This document shows positions 5,971-12,034 of a DNA stretch of 12,034 nucleotides, piece after piece. The stretch comes from Actinomycetota bacterium (GTDB lineage Bacteria; Actinomycetota; Thermoleophilia; RBG-16-64-13): contig JAMDDA010000014.1 of the NCBI GenBank assembly GCA_023488925.1, forward strand, positions 1 through 12,034. The letters run 5' to 3'. Below the pieces are notes generated by a model that searched no databases, was not told the DNA's origin, and worked only from the letters and a program-made list of their open reading frames with translations. How positions within the stretch are numbered: the first letter of the stretch is position 1; each line of letters begins with the position of its first letter. The position numbers were made by a program, and so were the translations under genes.

Positions 5971-8279
5971 GCACAGACACCAAACAGGACTATGCCGTCA
6001 TCGGCCACAGCGTGCCCAAGATCGACGCCCGCGAGAAGGTGACGGGCACGGCCAAGTACACGGCCGACCTGAAGTTCCCCAACATGCTCTACGGCAAGAT
6101 CCTCACCAGCCCCCACGCCCACGCCCGCATCCTCTCCATCGACACCTCCGAGGCGGAAAAGATCCCCGGCGTAAAGGCGGTGGTCACGCACAAGGACGCG
6201 CCCACTCTCAAGTACGGCATCAGCCCCGCCCGCTGGGACGAGAACATCTTCTGTATCGACAAGGTCCGCTTCGTCGGCGACAAGGTGGCCGCCGTGGCCT
6301 GCGTGGATGAAGAGACCTGCTACAAGGCCCTGGCGGCCATCAAGGTGGAGTACGAGGTGCTGCCCGCCGTGCTCGACCCCCTGCACGCCACGGACGAAGA
6401 CCAACCCCAGATCCACGACGAATTCCCGCGCAACATCAACGCCGAGATCCACCAGAACTTCGGCGACGTGGACGAGGCCTTCCGCCGCGCCCATTATGTC
6501 CGTACCGACACCTTCGTGGGCAACCGCACCTACCAAACGCCCTTGGAGCCGCATACGGCCACCTCGATGTGGGAGGGCGACAAGCTCACTGTCTACTCGA
6601 GCACGCAGTCACCCCACTACTTCCAGTACTACATCGCCCGCGAATTCGGGCTGCCCATGGGCAACGTGCGCGTCCTCAAGACCTACGTCGGCGGCGGCTT
6701 CGGCGGCAAGCTGGAGCCCACCGGCCTGGAGTTTGCCGGAGCTGTGCTCGCCCGCATCACCGGCCGCCCGGTGAAGATGTTCTACGACCGCGCCGAGATG
6801 TTTGCCCACAACCGGGGCCGCCACCGCCAATACATGACCCTGACCACCGGAGTCGACGAGAACGGCAAGATCCTGGGCGTACACGCCGACTTCATCATGG
6901 ATGGGGGGGCTTACACCAGCTTGGGCATCGCCACCGCGTACTACGCCGGCGCCATGCTCACCCTCACCTATGAGTTCGACAACTTCCGCTTCGACATGCT
7001 CCGGGTATACACGAATCTGCCCGCCTGCGGCGCCCAGCGCGGCCACGGGGCGCCTCAACCCCGCTACGCTTTCGAGGCCCACCTGGACAACATCGCCAAA
7101 GACCTGGGCATCGACCCCATCGAGATCCGCATACGCAACGCCCGCCGGCCGAACACCGTCACCCCCAACGAGTTCAAGGTGAACTCCTGCGAGCTCCGCG
7201 CCTGCCTGGAGAAAGCCCGGGAGATATCGGGCTGGAGGGAGAAGAAGGGCAAATTGCCCAAGGGCCGGGGCATCGGCGTAGCCACCGGGAGCTTCGTCTC
7301 CGGCGCCGGTTACCCCATCTACCGCACCGACTTGCCCCATGCCGCCGCCATGATCAAGGTCGGCGAGGACGGCACCTCGGCCACCCTCTACACCGGCGCC
7401 GTGGACATCGGCCAGGGCTCCGACACCGTGCTCTGCCAAATGGCGGCCGAGGCCATGGGCTATACCTACGAACAGATGAAGATCGTGGCCGCCGACACCG
7501 AGACCACCCCCCATGACTTCGGCGCCTACGCCAGCCGACAGACCCTCATGTCGGGGGCGGCTGTCCGCCAGGCGGGGGAAGAGGTCAAGCGCCAGCTCTT
7601 GGAGACCGCCGCCGAGATGCTGGACTTCCCCCCGGAGCAGCTCGACGTGCGCGCCGGCCGGGTTTTCGCCAAGGACAATCCCGAGACGACCCTCACCTTC
7701 GGGGAGGTGGCGCGCCGCCACTTCGTCACCAAGGGACCCCTGGTGGGCAAGGGCTCCTACACCCCGCCCAAGCTGGGTGGCACCTTCAAGGGAGCACCGG
7801 TGGGCACCTCCCCGGCCTATAGCTTCGCCGCCCAGGTGTCGGAGGTGGAGATCGACGAGGAGACGGGCGAGATCAAGGTGCTCGACGTCTGGGACGTGCA
7901 CGACTGCGGCACGGTGATCAACCCCTCCTTGCTGCACGCGCAGGTACACGGCGCCCTTTTCATGGGCATGGGCGAAGCCATTTGGGAGGAGGTCAAGTTC
8001 GACGGCAACGGCCGCATCCTCAACGCCAACCTCTCCGAGTACCGCCTGCCCACCGCGCTCGACATGCCGCGGGTTCACTCCGAGCTGGTGGAGTCGTACG
8101 ATCCGGCCGGGCCTTGGGGAGTCAAGGAAGTGGGGGAAGGAGCCACCTTGCCCACCATGGGCTGCTTCCGCAACGCCATCTTCGACGCCATGGGCGTGAG
8201 CGTGGACAGCCTGCCCCTCTCCTACGAGAAGGTATGGCGCGCCCTGAAAGAGAAGCGGGAGCGGGAGGCGGCCGGGTAG
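5967..8279 (+). CDS. Molybdopterin-binding catalytic subunit, xanthine oxidase family (4-hydroxybenzoyl-CoA reductase alpha-like)
   Basis: A 770-residue large subunit: aldehyde oxidase a/b hammerhead domain (about 20-135), then the molybdopterin-binding domain. Cofactor motifs are visible: VGGGFGGK (241-248), ACGAQRGHG (353-361) and DIGQGSDT (480-487). The catalytic base is expected at about E724 in GVKEVGEGA. The 353-361 loop and GKLPKGRGIGVA resemble the 4-hydroxybenzoyl-CoA reductase alpha subunit as I remember it. It lacks the CSFR loop of true CO dehydrogenase. The substrate is therefore an unknown hydroxylatable or reducible, perhaps aromatic, compound. The start at 5967 is chosen by GGAGGAGG (5955-5962) and the ATGA overlap; the frame is open further upstream but only inside the FeS gene. 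It is last in the operon, with a strong hairpin after the stop. Confidence 0.93.
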   Translation: MSTDTKQDYAVIGHSVPKIDAREKVTGTAKYTADLKFPNMLYGKILTSPHAHARILSIDTSEAEKIPGVKAVVTHKDAPTLKYGISPARWDENIFCIDKVRFVGDKVAAVACVDEETCYKALAAIKVEYEVLPAVLDPLHATDEDQPQIHDEFPRNINAEIHQNFGDVDEAFRRAHYVRTDTFVGNRTYQTPLEPHTATSMWEGDKLTVYSSTQSPHYFQYYIAREFGLPMGNVRVLKTYVGGGFGGKLEPTGLEFAGAVLARITGRPVKMFYDRAEMFAHNRGRHRQYMTLTTGVDENGKILGVHADFIMDGGAYTSLGIATAYYAGAMLTLTYEFDNFRFDMLRVYTNLPACGAQRGHGAPQPRYAFEAHLDNIAKDLGIDPIEIRIRNARRPNTVTPNEFKVNSCELRACLEKAREISGWREKKGKLPKGRGIGVATGSFVSGAGYPIYRTDLPHAAAMIKVGEDGTSATLYTGAVDIGQGSDTVLCQMAAEAMGYTYEQMKIVAADTETTPHDFGAYASRQTLMSGAAVRQAGEEVKRQLLETAAEMLDFPPEQLDVRAGRVFAKDNPETTLTFGEVARRHFVTKGPLVGKGSYTPPKLGGTFKGAPVGTSPAYSFAAQVSEVEIDEETGEIKVLDVWDVHDCGTVINPSLLHAQVHGALFMGMGEAIWEEVKFDGNGRILNANLSEYRLPTALDMPRVHSELVESYDPAGPWGVKEVGEGATLPTMGCFRNAIFDAMGVSVDSLPLSYEKVWRALKEKREREAAG

Positions 8280-8287
8280 AGCGGGCT

Positions 8288-8328
8288 TCTGGTGGCGGCC
8301 GGCGCCTCAGGCGCCGGCCGCCACCAGA
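8288..8328. terminator. Perfect 19-bp bidirectional terminator hairpin between convergent operons
   Basis: TCTGGTGGCGGCCGGCGCC (8288-8306) is exactly complementary to 8310-8328, with only three bases (TCA, 8307-8309) between. Those three bases are the AOR stop codon read from the minus strand, and the 8310-8328 arm encodes the last residues of AOR (LVAAGA). The + strand hydroxylase operon stops at 8279, nine bases before the stem. Only a short T-run (GACTTT) follows on the + strand and none on the minus strand. Confidence 0.75.
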
Positions 8329-10157
8329 CTTTCGAGCTCCGCGATCCGGTTCGCGGGCAGGCGACCCTCCTCATCCCAACCCCGCCGGCGGTAATAACGG
8401 GTGAGCAGACGCGCAAACTCCTCCCGCTCGATGTAATGCCCCTGGGCGGCGCCCAGAGGCGCCGGCTCCTCGAAGTAGCGGGGAGGAAGGGTGTCGTCGG
8501 CCCGGGTGAGTCCTTCGCGGGCGTTCAGCAGCCGCTCCAGGTCAATGACGCGTGCTCCCACCGCACGTAGCTCTTCCGGGCTCAGGTCCAGCCCCACCGC
8601 AAGGCGGGCGAGGGCCGCGAAGTGCTCGTAGCCGAGAAGCTTCGGGCTGTTCCAGAGCCGGCACACGAACCGGCAGATGCCCAGCGAGTCGCTCACGGCA
8701 AAGATCGTCTCGCTGGCCTCGACCATGATCTCCTTGGTGGCGTAGCCGGTCAGTTCGCCGTCGGTGGCCTCGCCGAACACCGCCGCGCGCACGTGGTCGG
8801 GCAGCTGGAGAATGTCGAGGGTGGGCCGGCTGCGCAGGTGGTCGGCTCCCCGGGACGAGATAGCCGTTCCCAGAGCGAAGCTCTTGATGTAGCGGACGTC
8901 GATGGGATCGGACTGGGGTAGGTTCTTCACCGCGCTCAGGTAGCGAGTGGCCTCGGCCGGCAGCAGACCCAACCGAGGAGCCTGCGACGACTCGGCGAGC
9001 ACAGCGCCGAAGCCGCGCCGCTCGGCGATGTCCTGCAGCAAGGCCTTCACCCGACCCACGTCGCCCCACGCGAGCGGACCGTCCGTCTGCGCGGCGGTGA
9101 GTAGCCCGCGCTCCGCCAGCTCCATCGCCCAGCCGATGATACCGCCGGCGGAGGCCGTGTCCAGACCCAGGTCGTTGCAGAGGTTGTTGAGCTCGATGAC
9201 CCCCACCAGGTCGTCGATTCCCAGGTTCGCGCCCAACAGCCCGACCGTTACGAACTCCGGACCCTCGCCCCCATACTTGTTCACGTGCCGGCAGTGCACC
9301 GTGCAGCCGGCACAGGCGACCATCCGCTCGACGTGCTCCTCCACCCGAGCGCCGTCCAGGGCGGCCGACCACTGGTTCAGCCGGGAGTTCTTCGTACGGA
9401 CGATGCCCAGGCGGTTCGCGTTCTCGTAGAGCATGGGCGTGCCCAGCTTCCCCAGGATCTTGATCACCTTGGAGGTGTGCAGGTACTCGTTGAGTTCTTT
9501 CCGCAGAGCGAGCAGAGCCTCCCGGTCGGCGATCTCCGGCTCCTGCTCGCCCGCCGCCACCACGGCCTTGAGCCTCTTGGACCCCATGACCGCTCCCATG
9601 CCTCCCCGCCCGGCAGCGTTTTTGCGGCCGTTCATGACACAGGCGAAGCGCACGAGATTTTCGCCGGCCCGACCGATCACCGCGGAACGGACGCCCCCGC
9701 CCAGGTCCTCCGCGAGGGCCGCCTGCGCGGCCGTCGCGTTCAGGCCCCAGTAGCGCCCCGCCGGCCGGATCTCCAGGTACCCCCGGCTCAAGTACAAGTA
9801 CACCGGCTCCTCGGCCCGGCCGGTGACCACGATCCGGTCGAAGCCCGACTTTTTCATGGCGGCCGGGAAGAAGCCGCCCATGTTCGCATCACCCAGGATG
9901 CCCGACTCGGGCGACTTGGCGCTGATGTTCATGCGTCCGGAGTTGGGGACCGGATAGCCGGTGAGGAGACCGGTGCCGAAGATCAACACGTTCTCGGGTC
10001 CCAAGGGATCGGCTCCGGCCGGGAGCAGACGGTACAGGTAGGCCATGTTGAGACCGCGGCCGCCCAAGAAAGCCCGCACCAGCTTCTCGGCGGTCGCTTC
10101 CACCCGGATGCTGCCCGCACTCAAGTCGACGAAGGCGGTCTTGCCCAGCAATGTCAT
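8307..10157 (-). CDS. aor: Tungsten-type aldehyde:ferredoxin oxidoreductase
   Basis: A 616-residue full-length AOR-family enzyme; Pyrococcus furiosus AOR is about 605. It oxidises aldehydes to carboxylic acids with ferredoxin, using a bis-molybdopterin tungsten (sometimes molybdenum) centre and one [4Fe-4S] cluster. Cluster ligands are visible at nearly the classical spacing: C282, C285 and C289 in CAGCTVHC, and C495 in SLGICRF. Other family motifs are GGRGLNMAYL (32-41), NGRKNAAGRGGMGAVMGSK (176-194), GPEF (299-302) and LGLDTASAGG (330-339). The ATG at 10157 follows AAGGGGGA. It sits 22 bases downstream of the MoaD-like gene in the same operon. Its 3' end is built into the convergent terminator. 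The substrate range is unknown; the IorA neighbour makes aryl aldehydes plausible. Confidence 0.93.
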   Translation of the reverse strand: MTLLGKTAFVDLSAGSIRVEATAEKLVRAFLGGRGLNMAYLYRLLPAGADPLGPENVLIFGTGLLTGYPVPNSGRMNISAKSPESGILGDANMGGFFPAAMKKSGFDRIVVTGRAEEPVYLYLSRGYLEIRPAGRYWGLNATAAQAALAEDLGGGVRSAVIGRAGENLVRFACVMNGRKNAAGRGGMGAVMGSKRLKAVVAAGEQEPEIADREALLALRKELNEYLHTSKVIKILGKLGTPMLYENANRLGIVRTKNSRLNQWSAALDGARVEEHVERMVACAGCTVHCRHVNKYGGEGPEFVTVGLLGANLGIDDLVGVIELNNLCNDLGLDTASAGGIIGWAMELAERGLLTAAQTDGPLAWGDVGRVKALLQDIAERRGFGAVLAESSQAPRLGLLPAEATRYLSAVKNLPQSDPIDVRYIKSFALGTAISSRGADHLRSRPTLDILQLPDHVRAAVFGEATDGELTGYATKEIMVEASETIFAVSDSLGICRFVCRLWNSPKLLGYEHFAALARLAVGLDLSPEELRAVGARVIDLERLLNAREGLTRADDTLPPRYFEEPAPLGAAQGHYIEREEFARLLTRYYRRRGWDEEGRLPANRIAELESLVAAGA

Positions 10158-10179
10158 AGAAATCCCCCTTGCCCCGGCC

Positions 10180-10461
10180 TCAACCGCCCGAGAGCATCAG
10201 CTGCACCACCACCCGGTCGCCGTCGCGCAGGCGCAGGTCCTTCAACCGGCCCCCGGGTACGGCTCGCCCGTTGACGAACACCGAAGGCGGCCCTTCCTCG
10301 CCGGCCCAAGACTCCGCGGCCTCGCCGTGTGCCCCGGCCAGCGCCAGGAGTTCCCGGAGCGTGAGGCCGGCGGCCGCCCGCTCGGGCGGGATCTCGACCT
10401 CGGCTTCGCGGACGCCCCAGTCACGCCAGAAAGGCTCTCCGAGAACGAGCGATACGGTCAT
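10180..10461 (-). CDS. MoaD/ThiS-family small sulfur-carrier-like protein
   Basis: A 93-residue beta-grasp protein. The C-terminal half has the family pattern: VFVNGRAV (about 63-70), then LKDLRLRDGDRVVVQLMLSGG ending in the required Gly-Gly. In MoaD this terminus is thiocarboxylated and donates sulfur to build molybdopterin. Such proteins are often encoded next to AOR-family genes, which supports a role in AOR cofactor supply or maturation. I chose the ATG at 10461, with a GGGAA about 7 bases upstream. A TTG at 10485 in frame would add eight residues but lies inside the operator and has no Shine-Dalgarno. It is first in the MoaD-AOR operon. Confidence 0.82.
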   Translation of the reverse strand: MTVSLVLGEPFWRDWGVREAEVEIPPERAAAGLTLRELLALAGAHGEAAESWAGEEGPPSVFVNGRAVPGGRLKDLRLRDGDRVVVQLMLSGG

Positions 10462-10468
10462 GGCGATT

Positions 10469-10490
10469 CCCAGTTGGCCGGTCAACCAAT
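10469..10490. promoter_or_regulatory. Shared operator palindrome, copy 2 (MoaD-AOR operon)
   Basis: Read on the minus strand, this is ATTGGTTGACCGGCCAACTG followed by GG. The inner 12 bases (TTGGCC|GGTCAA on the + strand) form a near-perfect palindrome centred between 10479 and 10480. It matches copy 1 at 14 of 22 positions, and nearly all differences are transitions. It starts 8 bases after the predicted -10 of the MoaD-AOR promoter, the same placement as copy 1, and ends just before the MoaD Shine-Dalgarno. Confidence 0.65.
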
Positions 10491-10498
10491 ACGCGGAG

Positions 10499-10507
10499 AG
10501 GATACCA
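10499..10507 (-). promoter_or_regulatory. Extended -10 promoter of the MoaD-AOR operon
   Basis: On the minus strand the sequence is TGGTATCCT: an extended -10 (TGnTATnnT), with the TG at 10507-10506 and TATCCT at 10504-10499. There is no good -35 upstream. The start is predicted near 10492, giving a leader of about 30 bases to the MoaD ATG at 10461. It lies in the 123-base gap after the PNPOx gene, so MoaD-AOR can be transcribed separately. Confidence 0.5.
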
Positions 10508-10584
10508 CGCCGGCCGCCGGCTCGGGTTCCCCGGACAACCGCGGGGTAGGCTCCCGGCGTGTCGCCCGACAGTCGAGTCGCGCT

Positions 10585-11112
10585 TCAGTCGCGCAGCTCG
10601 AGCACCTCCCGCCCGAAGAGGCCGCTGCGGTTGTCGGTGAAAGCCGCCCGCAGCGGCGTCACGCGAAAGACCTCGATACCCTTCAGGGCGGCGGCCAGAC
10701 GCCGATCAGTCAAGAGTTCACGCACAAAGGGGAAGCGGGCGACGTACGTGGCCAGCGCCGCCGCCCGTTCGAAGCCCGAAAGGACGACCGCCTCCCCCCA
10801 GAGCTGCACGCCCTGGATCTCCCGCCACGCCTGGAACTCCTCGGCCACGGTGACGGCCACAGGGCTCCCCTCGCGTATATGGGTACCGTGCAGGCTGGTG
10901 CCTTTGCTCAGAAAGATCAGGCGTAACGCGTCATCGACGGCGTAGAACACGGTGGCGGCGTGAGGCACCACGGTGGGCAGAGATGCGGACAGACCGCCCA
11001 CCGCCCCAGGGGGGAGACTCCCGCCCGCTGCGCCCGGACGCCCGCAGGTGGCCACGGACATTGTGTGGTGACTGCGTAGGTAGGCCTCGATGCGGGCCCG
11101 CAGCTCCACCAC
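10585..11112 (-). CDS. Pyridoxamine 5'-phosphate oxidase-family (split-barrel flavin-binding) protein
   Basis: A 175-residue member of the PNPOx-like split-barrel family, which usually binds FMN or a related flavin and may act as a reductase or flavin carrier. Typical strands are visible: HAATVFYAVDDALRLIFLSK (51-70), GTSLHGTHIREGSPVAVTV and IQGVQLWGEAVVL, followed by the C-terminal FRVTPLRAAFTDN segment. A Gly/Ala/Pro/Ser-rich stretch at about 27-49 interrupts the usual short GRPxAATVFY hairpin. The start is a GTG at 11112, strongly supported by AAGGAGG (11119-11125 on the + strand) six bases upstream. The true substrate is unknown. It lies upstream of MoaD-AOR on the same strand, but a promoter in the gap suggests a separate transcript. 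Confidence 0.85.
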   Translation of the reverse strand: MVELRARIEAYLRSHHTMSVATCGRPGAAGGSLPPGAVGGLSASLPTVVPHAATVFYAVDDALRLIFLSKGTSLHGTHIREGSPVAVTVAEEFQAWREIQGVQLWGEAVVLSGFERAAALATYVARFPFVRELLTDRRLAAALKGIEVFRVTPLRAAFTDNRSGLFGREVLELRD

Positions 11113-11244
11113 TTTCCGCCTCCTTCCTCGCCGCCCGCGGCGTGACCAATCCCGCCGGGAGTCCGAGTGTTTCGCGGAAGCTCCCAGGCGCGCCCTGGAG
11201 TCTACACCGAAAGCGCGCGGCCGCCCGCCGCAAGGTGGAGTCGG

Positions 11245-11283
11245 TGCACGAACGAGGAGCGGCTTGCACGAACAAGGGGCGGC
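11245..11283. repeat. Two-copy imperfect tandem repeat, 20-base period
   Basis: TGCACGAACGAGGAGCGGC (11245-11263) and TGCACGAACAAGGGGCGGC (11265-11283) differ at 2 of 19 positions and are offset by 20 bases, about two helical turns. This spacing suits side-by-side binding of a protein on one DNA face. The second copy runs into the left arm of the hairpin at 11274-11314. Confidence 0.55.
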
Positions 11284-11314
11284 GGCCGGTGTCGGTCACC
11301 GCCCGCCGCCCCTT
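11274..11314. repeat. Strong 41-base hairpin in a divergent intergenic region
   Basis: AAGGGGCGGCGG (11274-11285) pairs perfectly with CCGCCGCCCCTT (11303-11314). After one C/C mismatch, an inner stem CGGTG (11287-11291) pairs with CACCG (11297-11301), leaving a 5-base loop. No U-tract follows on either strand. It could be a GC-type terminator, the core of a small RNA, or a processing or protein-binding site. Confidence 0.5.
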
Positions 11315-11526
11315 GCCATCTCGGAGCGGGGCCCTACCCCCCGGATTCCGCCACCCCCCGTCGGCGGGTCCGGGCGAACCACCGCCTCCAAGCCGCTACG
11401 CGCTCCCGGCCTCCGGGTCGCGGCCGCCACGGACGAGTGCACATGGCGGCGGCGACAACTCCCCGGCCCCCCAGTCGGGGCGTGTCGCCCGCAGCGACGA
11501 CGTTCCCCCCGGAACGGACCTTCCCC

Positions 11527-11555
11527 TTGCTAGCTGACCGGCCAATTAGTAAAAT
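11527..11555 (+). promoter_or_regulatory. Candidate iorA promoter
   Basis: TTGCTA (11527-11532) and TAAAAT (11550-11555) are spaced by 17 bases, with 4/6 and 5/6 matches to consensus. The start is predicted near 11562, which leaves a leader of about 220 bases to iorA. The operator palindrome fills the spacer exactly, so a bound repressor would exclude RNA polymerase. Confidence 0.5.
11529..11550. promoter_or_regulatory. Shared operator palindrome, copy 3 (iorA)
   Basis: The core CTGACCGGCCAATTAGT lies within a 22-bp imperfect palindrome centred between 11539 and 11540 (arms CTAGCTGACC / GGCCAATTAG). It shares TGRYCGGCCARYT with the other two copies, and its differences from copy 1 are all transitions. 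It lies between the -35 and -10 of the candidate iorA promoter. Confidence 0.62.
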
Positions 11556-11561
11556 CCGCCT

Positions 11562-11780
11562 GCACAAGGCCGGCAACCTGGCTCGCCGTTCGGGCTCCAA
11601 TGATACGACCCGTTTCTCACCGGCACAACAAAAAAAGCCTGGACGGAACGAATCGAGCCGCGGATGGGACAATACGAGGGACGAATGGGACCCCGCCCGG
11701 ATCCCCGACCGCGAGCCCCAGCCGGATTTCTACCCGCCCGCCACACGGACCGGCGCCCCGACCACTTTGCGGAGGAAGTC
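11562..11780 (+). other. Long untranslated leader of iorA
   Basis: If the promoter at 11527-11555 is right, about 220 bases precede the iorA ATG. The stretch contains an A7 tract (near 11631-11637) and three closely spaced GGGAC words at 11666, 11678 and 11687. I see no known riboswitch signature and no clear terminator hairpin. Short open frames here do not look like real peptides. Confidence 0.35.
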
Positions 11781-12034
11781 ATGCGAGAGATCTTGTCAGG
11801 TAACGAGGCGATCGCCCGGGGGGCGTGGGAAGCCGGAGTGCGGCTGGCGGCGGCCTATCCAGGCACGCCGAGCACCGAGATCCTCGAGAACATCGCTACA
11901 TACCCAGACGTCTACAGCGAATGGGCTCCCAACGAGAAGGTGGCCCTGGAGGTGGGGCTGGGCGCGGCTGTCGCCGGCGCCCGTGCCCTGGTGGCGATGA
12001 AACACGTGGGCGTCAACGTGGCCGCGTTCCCAGC
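11781..12034 (+). CDS. iorA: Indolepyruvate:ferredoxin oxidoreductase alpha subunit, N-terminal part
   Basis: The first 84 residues of IorA are present; the gene continues past the window edge. IorA/IorB convert aryl pyruvates (indolepyruvate, phenylpyruvate) to aryl-acetyl-CoA with thiamine diphosphate and reduce ferredoxin. The start MREILSGNEAIARGAWEAGV, then YPGTPSTEI, EWAPNEKVALEVGLGAAVAG and ARALVAMKHVGVNVAA, is the characteristic IorA N-terminus. YPGTPSTEI belongs to the pyruvate-ferredoxin-oxidoreductase-like domain. GGAGG (11771-11775) lies 5 bases before the ATG, fixing the start. Downstream iorB is expected but unseen. The ferredoxin link to AOR and the shared operator suggest co-regulation. 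Confidence 0.9.
   Translation, partial: MREILSGNEAIARGAWEAGVRLAAAYPGTPSTEILENIATYPDVYSEWAPNEKVALEVGLGAAVAGARALVAMKHVGVNVAAFP

Larger units (their letters stand above)
11113..11526. other. Non-coding divergent region between the PNPOx gene and the iorA promoter
   Basis: Open frames cross this stretch on both strands, but they are Arg/Pro/Ala-rich with no family resemblance and no supporting Shine-Dalgarno, so I treat it as non-coding. It carries the PNPOx Shine-Dalgarno (11119-11125), a 20-base-period imperfect direct repeat (11245-11283) and a strong hairpin (11274-11314). I recognise nothing between about 11320 and 11526. Confidence 0.5.

Noticed and set aside
6609..8078. 489-residue minus-strand open frame opposite the molybdopterin subunit
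   Set aside because: It is the antisense frame of a highly supported gene in GC-rich DNA, with no Shine-Dalgarno or family motif.
11372..11389. GGGCGAACCACCGCCTCC, reminiscent of a molybdenum-cofactor riboswitch core
   Set aside because: Only a short stretch resembles the core, the surrounding stems could not be built, and it lies upstream of the predicted iorA promoter rather than in a cofactor-gene leader.
11167..12000. 277-residue + strand open frame across the iorA upstream region
   Set aside because: It has Arg/Pro-rich composition and contains hairpins, repeats and the operator. It overlaps iorA in a different frame, and the iorA N-terminus is unmistakable.

Overview
The window is a GC-rich stretch (roughly two-thirds G+C by eye) of bacterial chromosome, tightly packed with metabolic genes. 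There are no mobile elements, CRISPR repeats, tRNAs or rRNAs that I can support. The gene set is a xanthine-oxidase-family molybdenum hydroxylase, a YqeC-MocA cofactor protein, a tungsten-type aldehyde:ferredoxin oxidoreductase and an indolepyruvate:ferredoxin oxidoreductase. It suggests an anaerobic, ferredoxin-using, probably amino-acid- or aromatic-metabolising bacterium, perhaps a high-GC Firmicutes-like lineage. The lineage is inference; no phylogenetic marker is present.

Layout. Bases 1-76 may hold the tail of an upstream + strand gene. Bases 77-284 are non-coding and carry overlapping hairpins. On the minus strand, an MBL-fold hydrolase (2482-1520) and an M24-family metallopeptidase (1523-285) form a translationally coupled pair. 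After a 346-base gap comes the minus-strand YqeC-MocA fusion (4280-2829). It is divergent from the three-gene + strand hydroxylase operon: FAD subunit (4462-5334), 2Fe-2S subunit (5386-5970) and molybdopterin subunit (5967-8279). A perfect 19-bp palindrome separates this operon from the convergent minus-strand operon MoaD-like protein (10461-10180) plus AOR (10157-8307). Upstream of that is a minus-strand PNPOx-family flavoprotein (11112-10585). A 668-base non-coding region follows, then the 5' end of iorA (11781 onward, cut by the window edge).

How they may work together. YqeC-MocA would charge and mature the molybdenum cofactor of the hydroxylase. The MoaD-like protein may serve sulfur or cofactor supply for AOR. 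IorA makes aryl-acyl-CoA from aromatic 2-oxo acids with reduction of ferredoxin, and AOR oxidises the corresponding aldehydes with the same carrier. The main non-gene observation is a palindrome with core TGRYCGGCCARYT found in three places: before the hydroxylase operon, before the MoaD-AOR operon and before iorA. In each case it sits next to a recognisable promoter. This suggests that one regulator, not encoded here, controls all three redox units.
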